Assembly: GCF_002858675.1 (NCBI RefSeq) | Contig: NZ_PJZF01000004.1 | Location: 186,001-250,000 of the forward strand | Reading direction: 5' to 3' | Length of the DNA stretch: 64,000 nt | Source: Chimaeribacter californicus | Lineage (GTDB): Bacteria; Pseudomonadota; Gammaproteobacteria; Enterobacterales; Enterobacteriaceae | Part shown: piece after piece, positions 51,079 to 58,896 of the stretch | Layout of the letters: each line of letters starts with the position of its first letter | Numbering within the stretch: position 1 is the stretch's first letter | Translations under genes and position numbers: made by a program | The notes under the pieces: model-generated | What the model saw: only the letters and a program-made list of their open reading frames with translations | What the model was told of the DNA's origin: nothing | The model's database searches: none

Positions 51079-52410
51079 TTAATCCCCGTATGCCAGCGCA
51101 ATCGCCTCGGCGACGGCCTCTGCCTGTTCGGTTTTGATCAGGCTGGTGCTGATGCGGATAAATTGCCCCTCGCCCAACAAACAGCGTTTGCCCGGCAGCA
51201 CGGCGTAGCCACGGGCGGCCAATGTCACCAGCGCATACTGTTCGGACGGCACCGGCAGCCAGAGCGCCAGCCCGTCCCGCGCCGGAACGGTGATGCCCCG
51301 GCGTGCCAGTGCCGAGACCAGCGCAGCGCGGCGTTCGGCATAGACCTGGCGCGCCGCCGCCACCCCTTTCTGCGTTTGTGCATCCTGCAATAACCAGGCT
51401 GTGGCGTGTTGCAGCAGGCGGCTGCTCCAGCCCACCCCAAAGTTCCTGAATGACTGGATCTGTTTAATCAGCGCGGCGGGGCCGGACATCACCGCCATAC
51501 GCAGATCCGGCCCGAACACCTTGGAGTAAGAACGCACATGGATCGTGCGCTCCGGGTAGTGCGTGCCGAGGCTGCGCGCCGGATGCGCGGAGAGATCGCC
51601 TATCCCGTCATCCTCGAAGATATAGCCGTCAAAGCCTGCCAGCACCGTGGCCAGCTCATTAAAACGTGACGTTGTCACGGCGTGGCCGCAATGGGAGTGG
51701 GTACGCGGCTGGTAGATAAAGGCCGCCGGTTTCTTCGCCAGGGCAGCCGCCAGCTGGTCTGGCATGGGCCCCTCTCCATCACACGCCACCGTCAGCACCG
51801 TCGCGCCTATGTTATCCAGCATATCGAGCAGCCGTGAGGCCGTCGGGTCTTCAATCACCACCTGCGAGCCCGGCATGATCAGCGTTTGCAGCATCAGGTT
51901 CATCCCGTCGAATCCGCCGTCTGTGGCCATAAAGGCCCCGGCGCGGTAGGGCCAGCTCGGCTCTACGGCGTCACGCAGTACCGGCATGATCGCTTCGCGC
52001 TGGTAACTGTGGAGATTTTGCGTATGGGCCGCGCTGATCAATGCCTGGGTGAGGTCGGGCAACAGGGCCGGGTCAGGCGATGCCATCACCAGATCGGCCA
52101 CGATATGCTCGCCAAAATTGCCTATCTGCTCAAACCGTATCGGCCGGGGCGAGACCCGATCCCCGCAGACCCAAATGCCGTTCCGGCCGCGCCCGGCGAT
52201 CACTTTTTGCCGCCGCAACTGGCCCCAGGCTGCCGATACCGTGGCCGGGCTGACGTTCAGCGCCTGCGCCAGATCCCGCACTGAAGGCAGGTGCGCACCG
52301 ACCTTGATGCTGCCGGAGCGGATAAGCGCCGCCGTATCGAGGGCAATACCGCGCATGGTGCGGTTCTGGAGCTGCGCTGCCAGCCAGTTGACATCAATCA
52401 TCCCGGTCAT
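51079..52410 (-). CDS. MocR-type (GntR-aminotransferase) transcriptional regulator
   Basis: A 443-residue fusion: an N-terminal GntR winged helix (about 12-82, GAHLPSVRDLAQALNVSPATVSAAWGQL) and a fold-type-I aminotransferase domain (about 105-440). The PLP Lys is Lys297 in HVRSYSKVFGPDLRMA; Asp268 (FEDDG) and Arg412-type residues should hold the cofactor and carboxylate. MocR regulators sense PLP adducts with amines or amino acids. It is divergent from the amidase/ABC operon, which it probably controls. The ATG at 52401 is a possible alternative start. Confidence 0.9.
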   Translation of the reverse strand: MTGMIDVNWLAAQLQNRTMRGIALDTAALIRSGSIKVGAHLPSVRDLAQALNVSPATVSAAWGQLRRQKVIAGRGRNGIWVCGDRVSPRPIRFEQIGNFGEHIVADLVMASPDPALLPDLTQALISAAHTQNLHSYQREAIMPVLRDAVEPSWPYRAGAFMATDGGFDGMNLMLQTLIMPGSQVVIEDPTASRLLDMLDNIGATVLTVACDGEGPMPDQLAAALAKKPAAFIYQPRTHSHCGHAVTTSRFNELATVLAGFDGYIFEDDGIGDLSAHPARSLGTHYPERTIHVRSYSKVFGPDLRMAVMSGPAALIKQIQSFRNFGVGWSSRLLQHATAWLLQDAQTQKGVAAARQVYAERRAALVSALARRGITVPARDGLALWLPVPSEQYALVTLAARGYAVLPGKRCLLGEGQFIRISTSLIKTEQAEAVAEAIALAYGD

Positions 52411-52562
52411 AAGAAACCCATTTGTTCAGTAACAAAGTTATTATTGTACAGAGAAAACTAAACATTTAGCATCAAAAAACGATCAAAACGCGGTGATAAA
52501 TTAACCGGATAAAGATTATTTATTTAATATCAACAAGATAAACATAGTTACAGGGGAGCAAT

Positions 52563-53531
52563 GTGACCATTACACTCAGATTGGCCGTACGGGACTGGGA
52601 CTATTTAACGCCCCTCGCGCTCGGGGATGTCACACCGGAAGGTTTTACGCTTGAGCTTCACCGGGTCGGTACGCTGGTGGGGGATTTGGCAACCAACAGC
52701 GCCTACGACGGCGGCGAGGTCTCATTCAGCCGCTATGCCCAGGGGCGCGCCCGGGGCGAAAACGATCTGCTGGCTCTGCCGCATTTCCTGATGCGTGGCT
52801 TCCGCCAGCGCTGCATCATCACCACCGCCGACAGCCCGCTGACCACGCTCGGCCAGTTGAAAGGCAAACGCATCGGCCTGACCGGATGGCAGGACTCCGG
52901 CAACACCTGGACGCGCGCACTGTTGCGCCGGGAAGGGGTCGGCATCGATGACGCGCAATGGTTTGTCGGCCGCTTGACGGAGGATCACCCGGTGGTGGAT
53001 CGCCTGAACGGCTTTGGCCGCCCCGGCCGGATTGAGGCGGCAGCCGGTGAGCGCCCGCTGATGGCCCTGTTGGCAGAGGACGAACTGGACGCGGTGTTCA
53101 CGCCCTTTATGCCGGAAGGCTTTTTCGCGCCGGGCTCCGGCTTCCGCCAGCTTCAGCCTGATTTCCGGCAGGCGGAGATCGATTACTTCCATCAGGTAGG
53201 TTACATCCCCGGTATTCATCTGCTGGCGTTGAAGCCGGCCATCGCCGATGCCCATCCGTGGTTGCCGCAGGCCTTAAGCGAGGTGATTGATCGCGCTTAT
53301 CAGGTCTGGATGGATAAACGCGCCAAATACGCGGACACCACCCCGTGGCTGCTGGACGACCTGCGCCGTACCGCCCGCGACCTGCCGCCGGACTGGAATG
53401 CCAATGGCTTTGCCGCCAATGAAAAGATGATCGCCAACTTCGGTACAGAACTGCATGTACAGGGGGTGACCACCCGTTGCCTGACGCCGGCTGAGCTGTT
53501 CCCGGCCTATGCGCTTACCCACACCTATTAA
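52563..53531 (+). CDS. Signal-less substrate-binding-fold protein (dihydroxyphthalate decarboxylase-like)
   Basis: A 322-residue type-2 periplasmic-binding-protein fold. It lacks any signal peptide: the sequence starts MTITLRLAVRDWDYLTPLALGDVTPEGFTLEL. The opening pattern, GEVSFSRYAQGRARGENDLLALPHFLMRGFRQRCI, and LGQLKGKRIGLTGWQDSGNTWTRALL resemble the 4,5-dihydroxyphthalate decarboxylase / NMT1-like group. It may therefore be a cytoplasmic enzyme or ligand-binding protein rather than a transporter component. Translation starts at GTG, with AGGGGAG just upstream. It is the first gene of the five-gene operon divergent from the MocR-type regulator. Confidence 0.75.
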   Translation: MTITLRLAVRDWDYLTPLALGDVTPEGFTLELHRVGTLVGDLATNSAYDGGEVSFSRYAQGRARGENDLLALPHFLMRGFRQRCIITTADSPLTTLGQLKGKRIGLTGWQDSGNTWTRALLRREGVGIDDAQWFVGRLTEDHPVVDRLNGFGRPGRIEAAAGERPLMALLAEDELDAVFTPFMPEGFFAPGSGFRQLQPDFRQAEIDYFHQVGYIPGIHLLALKPAIADAHPWLPQALSEVIDRAYQVWMDKRAKYADTTPWLLDDLRRTARDLPPDWNANGFAANEKMIANFGTELHVQGVTTRCLTPAELFPAYALTHTY

Positions 53532-53544
53532 CAGGAGAGAGCCC

Positions 53545-54342
53545 ATGAAAGTGGCATTAGGACAATTTGCCGTGGCCCGCGAGTGGCCGGTTAATGCAGA
53601 AACCTGCCTGGGGCTGATGGCCCGCGCACAGGAAGGCGGGGCTGACCTGTTAGTGTTGCCGGAGGGGATTCTGGCGCGTGACATTGCTGACCCGGATCTG
53701 GTGCTGAAAGCGGCACAACCGCTGGATGGGCCGTTTATCAGCGAGTTGCTGGCGGCCAGCCGCGGCAACACCCTGACCACCATGATGAGTGTTCACACGC
53801 CTACCGGCGATGGCCGCGCCTGGAACGTGCTGGTGGCGCTGCGTAACGGCGAAATTATCGCGCAGTACCGCAAGCTGCATCTTTATGACGCCTTTTCTAT
53901 GCAGGAATCCAAAAACGTCACGCCCGGTAACGAGGTGCCGCCGTTGGTGGAGGTCGCCGGTTTTAAAGTAGGGCTGATGACCTGCTATGACGTGCGTTTC
54001 CCTGAGATGGCGCGCCGGCTGGCGCTGGATGGGGCAGAGGTGATGGTATTGCCGGCCGCCTGGGTAAAAGGGCCGCTGAAAGAAGCGCACTGGGATGTGC
54101 TGGTCACGGCGCGTGCGCTGGAGAATACCGCCTATATGGTGGCGGTGGGCGAGTGCGGTGAGCGCAACATCGGCAACAGCATGGTGGTCGATCCCCTCGG
54201 GGTGGCGATTGCCCGTGCTGCCGAAGGCCCGGCGCTGGTATTTGCCGATCTGGACAAAGCCCGGCTGGCGCATGCCCGGAAGGTCTTGCCGGTATTGGAA
54301 AATCGTTGTTTCGACACCCCACAGCTGCGCCGGGATAAGTAA
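53545..54342 (+). CDS. Nitrilase-superfamily amidase (YbeM / deaminated glutathione amidase-like)
   Basis: A 265-residue carbon-nitrogen hydrolase with the catalytic triad Glu40 (LVLPEGIL), Lys110 (YRKLHLYDAF) and Cys147 (LMTCYDVRFPE). MKVALGQFAV, AGVA-type LPAAWVKGPLKEAHW and VGECGERNIGNSMVVDP match E. coli YbeM and deaminated-glutathione amidases. Its setting next to a MocR-type regulator and an amino-acid-type ABC transporter suggests it hydrolyses an imported amide. AGGAGAG precedes the ATG at 53545; the extension to 53509 overlaps the previous gene and is rejected. Confidence 0.88.
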   Translation: MKVALGQFAVAREWPVNAETCLGLMARAQEGGADLLVLPEGILARDIADPDLVLKAAQPLDGPFISELLAASRGNTLTTMMSVHTPTGDGRAWNVLVALRNGEIIAQYRKLHLYDAFSMQESKNVTPGNEVPPLVEVAGFKVGLMTCYDVRFPEMARRLALDGAEVMVLPAAWVKGPLKEAHWDVLVTARALENTAYMVAVGECGERNIGNSMVVDPLGVAIARAAEGPALVFADLDKARLAHARKVLPVLENRCFDTPQLRRDK

Positions 54343-54509
54343 TTCCTATTAAACACGCAGATGTAAACCGGTTAACACTGTTGTTTCGCTAACAGGGTCA
54401 GCCCGGTAAAGAGAGGCGGCCTGCGAAACCGGGCCGCGGTATGTACAGACTCCCAGGCCGGATAATGGGCTTTCACCCTGGCCGGTTAGCCACACAGGAA
54501 AGAGAGAAG

Positions 54510-55406
54510 ATGACAAAACACCTTTGCAAGCTTGCTGTTCTCATCGCTGCCTGTTTTTCTGTCGCCGGTTTTGCGGCCGACAGTGTGACGGTGCCGGCGC
54601 AAAACGTGGATCCGGCGCTGCGCGCCATGCTGCCGGCTGACATCCAGAAATCCGGTACGCTTACCTCGGTCAACAATGGCTCGTTCCCGCCGTATGAGAT
54701 TGCCACCAGCACCGACTCGCTGGAGGGGGCCAGTGCCGATCTCGCTAAGGCGATGGGCGAACTGCTGGGGGTGACCATTCACCACGCCTCGGTCAGCGGC
54801 TTGTCCGGCCTGCTCAGCGGGGTAAACTCCGGGCGCTATCAGTTAGGGTTCGGGCCGATTGGGGATTACCCGGACCGCCAGGCCAAAAATACCTTCATCG
54901 ATTTTGTGCAGGAGTTTGTGGTGTTCGCTGTCCATGCCGGGAACCCGGAAAAGATTAACGGGCTGGAGGATACCTGCGGCAAACGCATTGCGGTGATGGC
55001 GGGCGGCTCGGCGGAACAGGTGATCCGCAAGCAATCCACCCGCTGTACCGAGGCGGGTAAACCGGCGGTGCGCGTGCAATCCTTTGTGGACCAGCCGACC
55101 TCTATTCTGGCCGTACGATCCAACCGTTCCGATGCGTTCTTCTCCTCACAAGCGCCGCTGATCTATTTCGTGTCCAAAACCAATGGTCAGCTGGAACTGG
55201 CCGGGGTCGGCAAGAAAAACGGCTTCCATGACATTTTCCAGGGCGCGGTGGTGCCGAAAGACTCGCCGTTAAGCAAGGTGGTGCTGGCCGCGTTCCAGAC
55301 CCTGTTCGATAACGGCACCTACGCCACCATCATGAAAAAGTGGGGCCTGGAAAATAATATGATCAAGGCACCGGGCATTAACCTGGCAAAAGAGGCGACC
55401 CAATGA
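54510..55406 (+). CDS. Polar amino-acid-type ABC transporter substrate-binding protein
   Basis: A 298-residue exported binding protein with a Sec signal (1-22, CFSVAGFAAD). The mature part has the SBP_bac_3 pattern: LTSVNNGSFPPYEIATSTDSLEGASADLAKAMGELLGV, SGLSGLLSGVNSGRYQLGFGPIGDYPDRQAKNTFIDFV, and GKRIAVMAGGSAEQVIRKQS. The start at 54510 follows AGGAAAGAGAG. It overlaps the permease gene by 4 bases. Between the amidase and this gene lie 167 bases containing a gcccggt/accgggc inverted repeat, perhaps an attenuator or processing hairpin. Confidence 0.9.
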   Translation: MTKHLCKLAVLIAACFSVAGFAADSVTVPAQNVDPALRAMLPADIQKSGTLTSVNNGSFPPYEIATSTDSLEGASADLAKAMGELLGVTIHHASVSGLSGLLSGVNSGRYQLGFGPIGDYPDRQAKNTFIDFVQEFVVFAVHAGNPEKINGLEDTCGKRIAVMAGGSAEQVIRKQSTRCTEAGKPAVRVQSFVDQPTSILAVRSNRSDAFFSSQAPLIYFVSKTNGQLELAGVGKKNGFHDIFQGAVVPKDSPLSKVVLAAFQTLFDNGTYATIMKKWGLENNMIKAPGINLAKEATQ

Positions 55407-56401
55407 ATACAGAAACGTCTCGCCCAGACCCGGCAATCAAGGATGGCGATACGCAGGCATACCCGGTCAAGGCACTGGAGCAGCACCGTAATGTTGAGTT
55501 CGCCCACGCCCCCGCCGGGCTGGGCCGCTGGCTGGCATGGGCCGTGGTGATCGCCCTGGCCGCCTATTTTTTGTGGGTCGTCGCCACCAATAAGAACTTT
55601 GAGTGGCAGGTGGTGGCGCAGTGGTTTACTGAAGCGTCAGTGATTAAGGGGTTGGGTGTCACGCTTGGCCTGACGGTGGTGTCCATGTTGCTGGGGGTGA
55701 TCATCGGCCTGTTGCTGGCGGTGGCGCGGCTCTCCAACAGCCGGTTGTTGCGCGGGCTGGCCGGGTTATACATCTGGTTCTTCCGGGGTACGCCGCTGCT
55801 GGTGCAACTGATCTTTTGGTACAACATGTCCACGCTGTTCCCCTACGTCAGCCTGGGCATTCCGTTCGGGCCGGAACTGGCGCGCTGGAACACCAATGAC
55901 CTGATCACGCCGCTGACGGCCGCGATTGCCGGGCTGGCGCTGAATGAGGCGGCCTATATGGCGGAGATTATCCGCGGTGGGCTGATGTCGGTGGACAACG
56001 GCCAGGTCGAGACCACGCAGGCGTTCGGCATGTCGCGGGCGCGGGCCTTGCGCCGGATTATCATCCCGCAGGCGATGCGCTCCATTATTCCGCCGACCGG
56101 CAACCAGCTGATCAGCATGATCAAGGCGACCTCGCTGGTGAGCGTGATTGCGATGGGTGACCTGCTCTACTCGGTGCAGTCAGTCTATAACCGCACTTTT
56201 GAAGTGATCCCGATGCTGATGGTCGCGGTGATCTGGTATTTGCTGATTACCTCTTTGCTGAACCTCGGGCAATCGGCCATTGAACGTTATTACGCACGCG
56301 GCACGCGCCGTTCCGCCCCGGCCACCAGGCGCCGTTCACCCACGGTTGACGCCCCGGCAGTGCCTGCCCATCCAGGGACATCTTATAAGGAGGGCGCATG
56401 A
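55403..56401 (+). CDS. Amino-acid-type ABC transporter permease
   Basis: A 332-residue permease of the HisMQ family with a long N-terminal cytoplasmic tail. It has [38 protein letters not shown], the [15 protein letters not shown] motif, and the coupling loop [55 protein letters not shown] single permease gene implies a homodimer. It overlaps both flanking genes by 4 bases. Confidence 0.92.
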   Translation: MNTETSRPDPAIKDGDTQAYPVKALEQHRNVEFAHAPAGLGRWLAWAVVIALAAYFLWVVATNKNFEWQVVAQWFTEASVIKGLGVTLGLTVVSMLLGVIIGLLLAVARLSNSRLLRGLAGLYIWFFRGTPLLVQLIFWYNMSTLFPYVSLGIPFGPELARWNTNDLITPLTAAIAGLALNEAAYMAEIIRGGLMSVDNGQVETTQAFGMSRARALRRIIIPQAMRSIIPPTGNQLISMIKATSLVSVIAMGDLLYSVQSVYNRTFEVIPMLMVAVIWYLLITSLLNLGQSAIERYYARGTRRSAPATRRRSPTVDAPAVPAHPGTSYKEGA

Positions 56402-57183
56402 GCCACCCTGAACAACATCCGGTGCGGCCGCTGGTGCAGGCGCGCAACGTACATAAAAGTTATGGTGATAACAATGTGCTGAAAGGCATCGATCTGGACG
56501 TGAACCCCGGTGAGGTGGTGGTGATCCTGGGGCCGTCCGGCTCGGGGAAATCGACCTTCCTGCGCTGTATCAACCACCTGGAAGAGATGGATCGCGGCTA
56601 TATCCTGGTGCAGGGCGAGCAGATTGGTTACCAGCTGCGCGGCGAGCGCCTGCACCGGCTGAGTGCGCGGGCCATTGCCCGCCAGCGGCGCGGCATCGGC
56701 ATGGTGTTCCAGCAATTCAACCTCTACCCCCATATGACGGTGTTGCAGAACATCACCGAAGCGCCGATTGGCATCCACAAGCAGAGCCGTCAGGAGGCAG
56801 AACGTTACGCCCATGAACTGCTGGCCCGCGTCGGGCTGAGTGACAAAGCGGATGCCTACCCGCGCCATCTCTCCGGCGGGCAACAGCAGCGGGTGGCGAT
56901 TGCGCGGGCGCTGGCGATCAAACCGGCCCTGATGCTGTTTGATGAGCCCACCTCAGCCCTCGATCCGGAGCTGGTGGGGGAGGTGCTCGCCACCATGCGT
57001 GATTTGGCGGCGCAAGGGCTGACGATGATTGTGGTGACGCACGAGATCGGGTTTGCCCGTGAAGCGGCGGATCGGGTGGTGTTTATGGATCGCGGTTACG
57101 TGGTGGAGCAGGGCGCGCCGGAAGATGTGCTGGTTGACCCCCGCCACCCCCGCACCCGCGCCTTTTTAAGCCGGTTTATTTGA
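56398..57183 (+). CDS. Amino-acid-type ABC transporter ATPase
   Basis: A 261-residue ATPase of the HisP/GlnQ type. Walker A is GPSGSGKST (near 44-52), the signature is [15 protein letters not shown], Walker B is [14 protein letters not shown], and the H-loop is [20 protein letters not shown]. It has a short N-terminal extension before [16 protein letters not shown]. It is the last gene of the operon, followed by a terminator-like hairpin. Confidence 0.93.
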   Translation: MSHPEQHPVRPLVQARNVHKSYGDNNVLKGIDLDVNPGEVVVILGPSGSGKSTFLRCINHLEEMDRGYILVQGEQIGYQLRGERLHRLSARAIARQRRGIGMVFQQFNLYPHMTVLQNITEAPIGIHKQSRQEAERYAHELLARVGLSDKADAYPRHLSGGQQQRVAIARALAIKPALMLFDEPTSALDPELVGEVLATMRDLAAQGLTMIVVTHEIGFAREAADRVVFMDRGYVVEQGAPEDVLVDPRHPRTRAFLSRFI

Positions 57184-57187
57184 GGGA

Positions 57188-57225
57188 GCGGCGGCCGGAA
57201 AAGTGTCACCTGTTCCGGCCGCCGC
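57188..57225. terminator. Large hairpin between the ABC and fimbrial operons
   Basis: A perfect 13-bp inverted repeat (gcggcggccggaa/ttccggccgccgc) with a 12-base loop lies between the convergent operons. There is no U-tract, so it may be a weak terminator or a transcript-stabilising hairpin. Confidence 0.5.
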
Positions 57226-57237
57226 GCCATTGCTGGC

Positions 57238-57792
57238 CTACTCATAAGTAATCGAGAAATTCACCAGTGCTTCGGCGTGGCCCGCCTGTGGGTTGTTTTG
57301 GGTCACCACATACTGCGCCACGTAGTCGAGCCGGTTGTTCTGGTCTTTGGTGAGGTTCCACTGTATCCCGTCTTCCGCTGCGGAAAGGGGTTGCGGGCGC
57401 TGCTGTTTCCCGGCGACGGTGCTGATTTTCAGTGCAACACCACGCGCGCCGCCGTTAAGTTTGAACAGGGTGGCATCGTCACTGTCGGCTTCGCCATCCA
57501 TTTTGACGTAAGCACGCGCCACATCGCCGCACTCTTCCAGTTCCAGCGCAAACGGCTTTTCGCCCAGTACGCTGCCGGGGGTGTCACTTCCCCGGGTCCG
57601 GCCTTTACTGCGGTGCAGGTAAAGGGTGCCGAGATCCACCTCCAGCGCGTTATCCGCGAGTATGCAGGTGCCCTGAAGAATCCGGATTTTAAAATGCAGT
57701 TCGCCGGGTTTGCCGATATTTTCCATCGCCTGTGTCGGCTGGGAGAACAATGGGGCGGCGACACAGGCCGCCAGGAACAGAGTGCGTTTCAT
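57238..57792 (-). CDS. Minor fimbrial subunit
   Basis: A 184-residue exported pilin-domain protein with a Sec signal (1-22, ending Gln-Ala). It has paired Cys (GTCILADNALEVDLGTLYL and LEECGDVARAYVKMDG) and the pilin C-terminal pattern QYVVTQNNPQAGHAEALVNFSITYE with the penultimate Tyr. It is the last gene of the operon, 4 bases after the adhesin stop, so it may be a minor or terminator pilin. GGAG precedes the ATG at 57792. Confidence 0.88.
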   Translation of the reverse strand: MKRTLFLAACVAAPLFSQPTQAMENIGKPGELHFKIRILQGTCILADNALEVDLGTLYLHRSKGRTRGSDTPGSVLGEKPFALELEECGDVARAYVKMDGEADSDDATLFKLNGGARGVALKISTVAGKQQRPQPLSAAEDGIQWNLTKDQNNRLDYVAQYVVTQNNPQAGHAEALVNFSITYE

Positions 57793-57796
57793 CCCG

Positions 57797-58879
57797 TTAC
57801 TCCACGTCCAGACTAAGGGTAGCGATGCCGTCAAACTCGCCGCTCTGCGGGATTTTGCCGGTGGTGCTGATCGGGTAAGCCTTTAAGGTTACGCCGGCAT
57901 CACGGTCAACGCCGTTAAGCGGCCCCACCTCAAGCTCGACATTATCATGAGTGCCGGGGCGCAGTACGGTGCCGCTTTTGCGGGTAACGATGGCGCCAAT
58001 ATCCGGGTTACCCAGATCGATCGCATCCGTGTTATTAGGGTTGGTCTTTCCTTCCAGTTTTAAATAGATATGTACGCCGTCCGAGATGTTCGAGCATTTA
58101 AAATTGAGTTTCTTTTCTATAATCCGGGCATTGGCGGGCATATCGCCGTTTCTATTTTTAAAGTCACGGGCGTTGTAGTCACCAAAATCAATTTCGGTGG
58201 TGTACCCGGCTGGAATTTCGCAGCCTTGCGGCACCACAATTTTACCACTGATGGTAACCATAGCCATAGGTATGGAACCGTGCGGAGGAATTATAGTACT
58301 TTTGTTCCAGGCCCTGACGCCATATATCTGTAACAAGGTAGTATTTGGAATAATACTTTCACCAACGAACGGCCTGGCGATATAAAGGTCCAGAGTGCCT
58401 TGTGCACCACTTCCATATATACTCGATGCTATATTGCAAGAAGTCCGGTTATTTGTATTATTTGAAATATTCTGGAAAGGAACGTAAAAATAGTTTTGGG
58501 TACCCCCCGAAATGAAGACTTTTGCAGCAAACTCCAGATTTTCATTTATCTTATAAAATGTTACCCCCCCTTCTGTATGCCCCGGTGGTAGCGTGCTTTC
58601 CCCAGAGTAGTAGACATTGGCTTTCTGTGACTCATCATTGGAACAGGGGCATGTAGCAGAGTATGTACCGCCCAGATTCCAATTATAAAAACCAGGAATA
58701 GATTTCCCGGCGAAATTCTCTGCGGGGTTAGAAACGGTTTTATCGATCTCTGCGTGATAGTCATGTACAGGGCCATCTGGAATACACGGCCCCCAATCCC
58801 CTACCGCCCGTACCGGCGCACTCAGCACCAGCAATCCGGTGACCAGCGCTGCCAGCGCACTGAACATTTTCCACTTCAT
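57797..58879 (-). CDS. Fimbrial tip adhesin-like protein
   Basis: A 360-residue exported protein (Sec signal 1-25). The C-terminal half (about 205-360) is a pilin domain: KIVVPQGCEIPAGYTTEIDFGDY, LNFKCSNISDGVHIYLKLEG, closing GEFDGIATLSLDVE. The N-terminal half (about 26-200) is unfamiliar and rich in Asn, Ser and Tyr with several Cys (a CPC motif near 75), as in two-domain tip adhesins of the FimH type. The codons of the N-terminal half are distinctly AT-richer than those of the C-terminal half. GAGG precedes the ATG at 58879. Its receptor is unknown. Confidence 0.85.
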   Translation of the reverse strand: MKWKMFSALAALVTGLLVLSAPVRAVGDWGPCIPDGPVHDYHAEIDKTVSNPAENFAGKSIPGFYNWNLGGTYSATCPCSNDESQKANVYYSGESTLPPGHTEGGVTFYKINENLEFAAKVFISGGTQNYFYVPFQNISNNTNNRTSCNIASSIYGSGAQGTLDLYIARPFVGESIIPNTTLLQIYGVRAWNKSTIIPPHGSIPMAMVTISGKIVVPQGCEIPAGYTTEIDFGDYNARDFKNRNGDMPANARIIEKKLNFKCSNISDGVHIYLKLEGKTNPNNTDAIDLGNPDIGAIVTRKSGTVLRPGTHDNVELEVGPLNGVDRDAGVTLKAYPISTTGKIPQSGEFDGIATLSLDVE

Positions 58880-58896
58880 CTTTTTAGCCTCGATAA

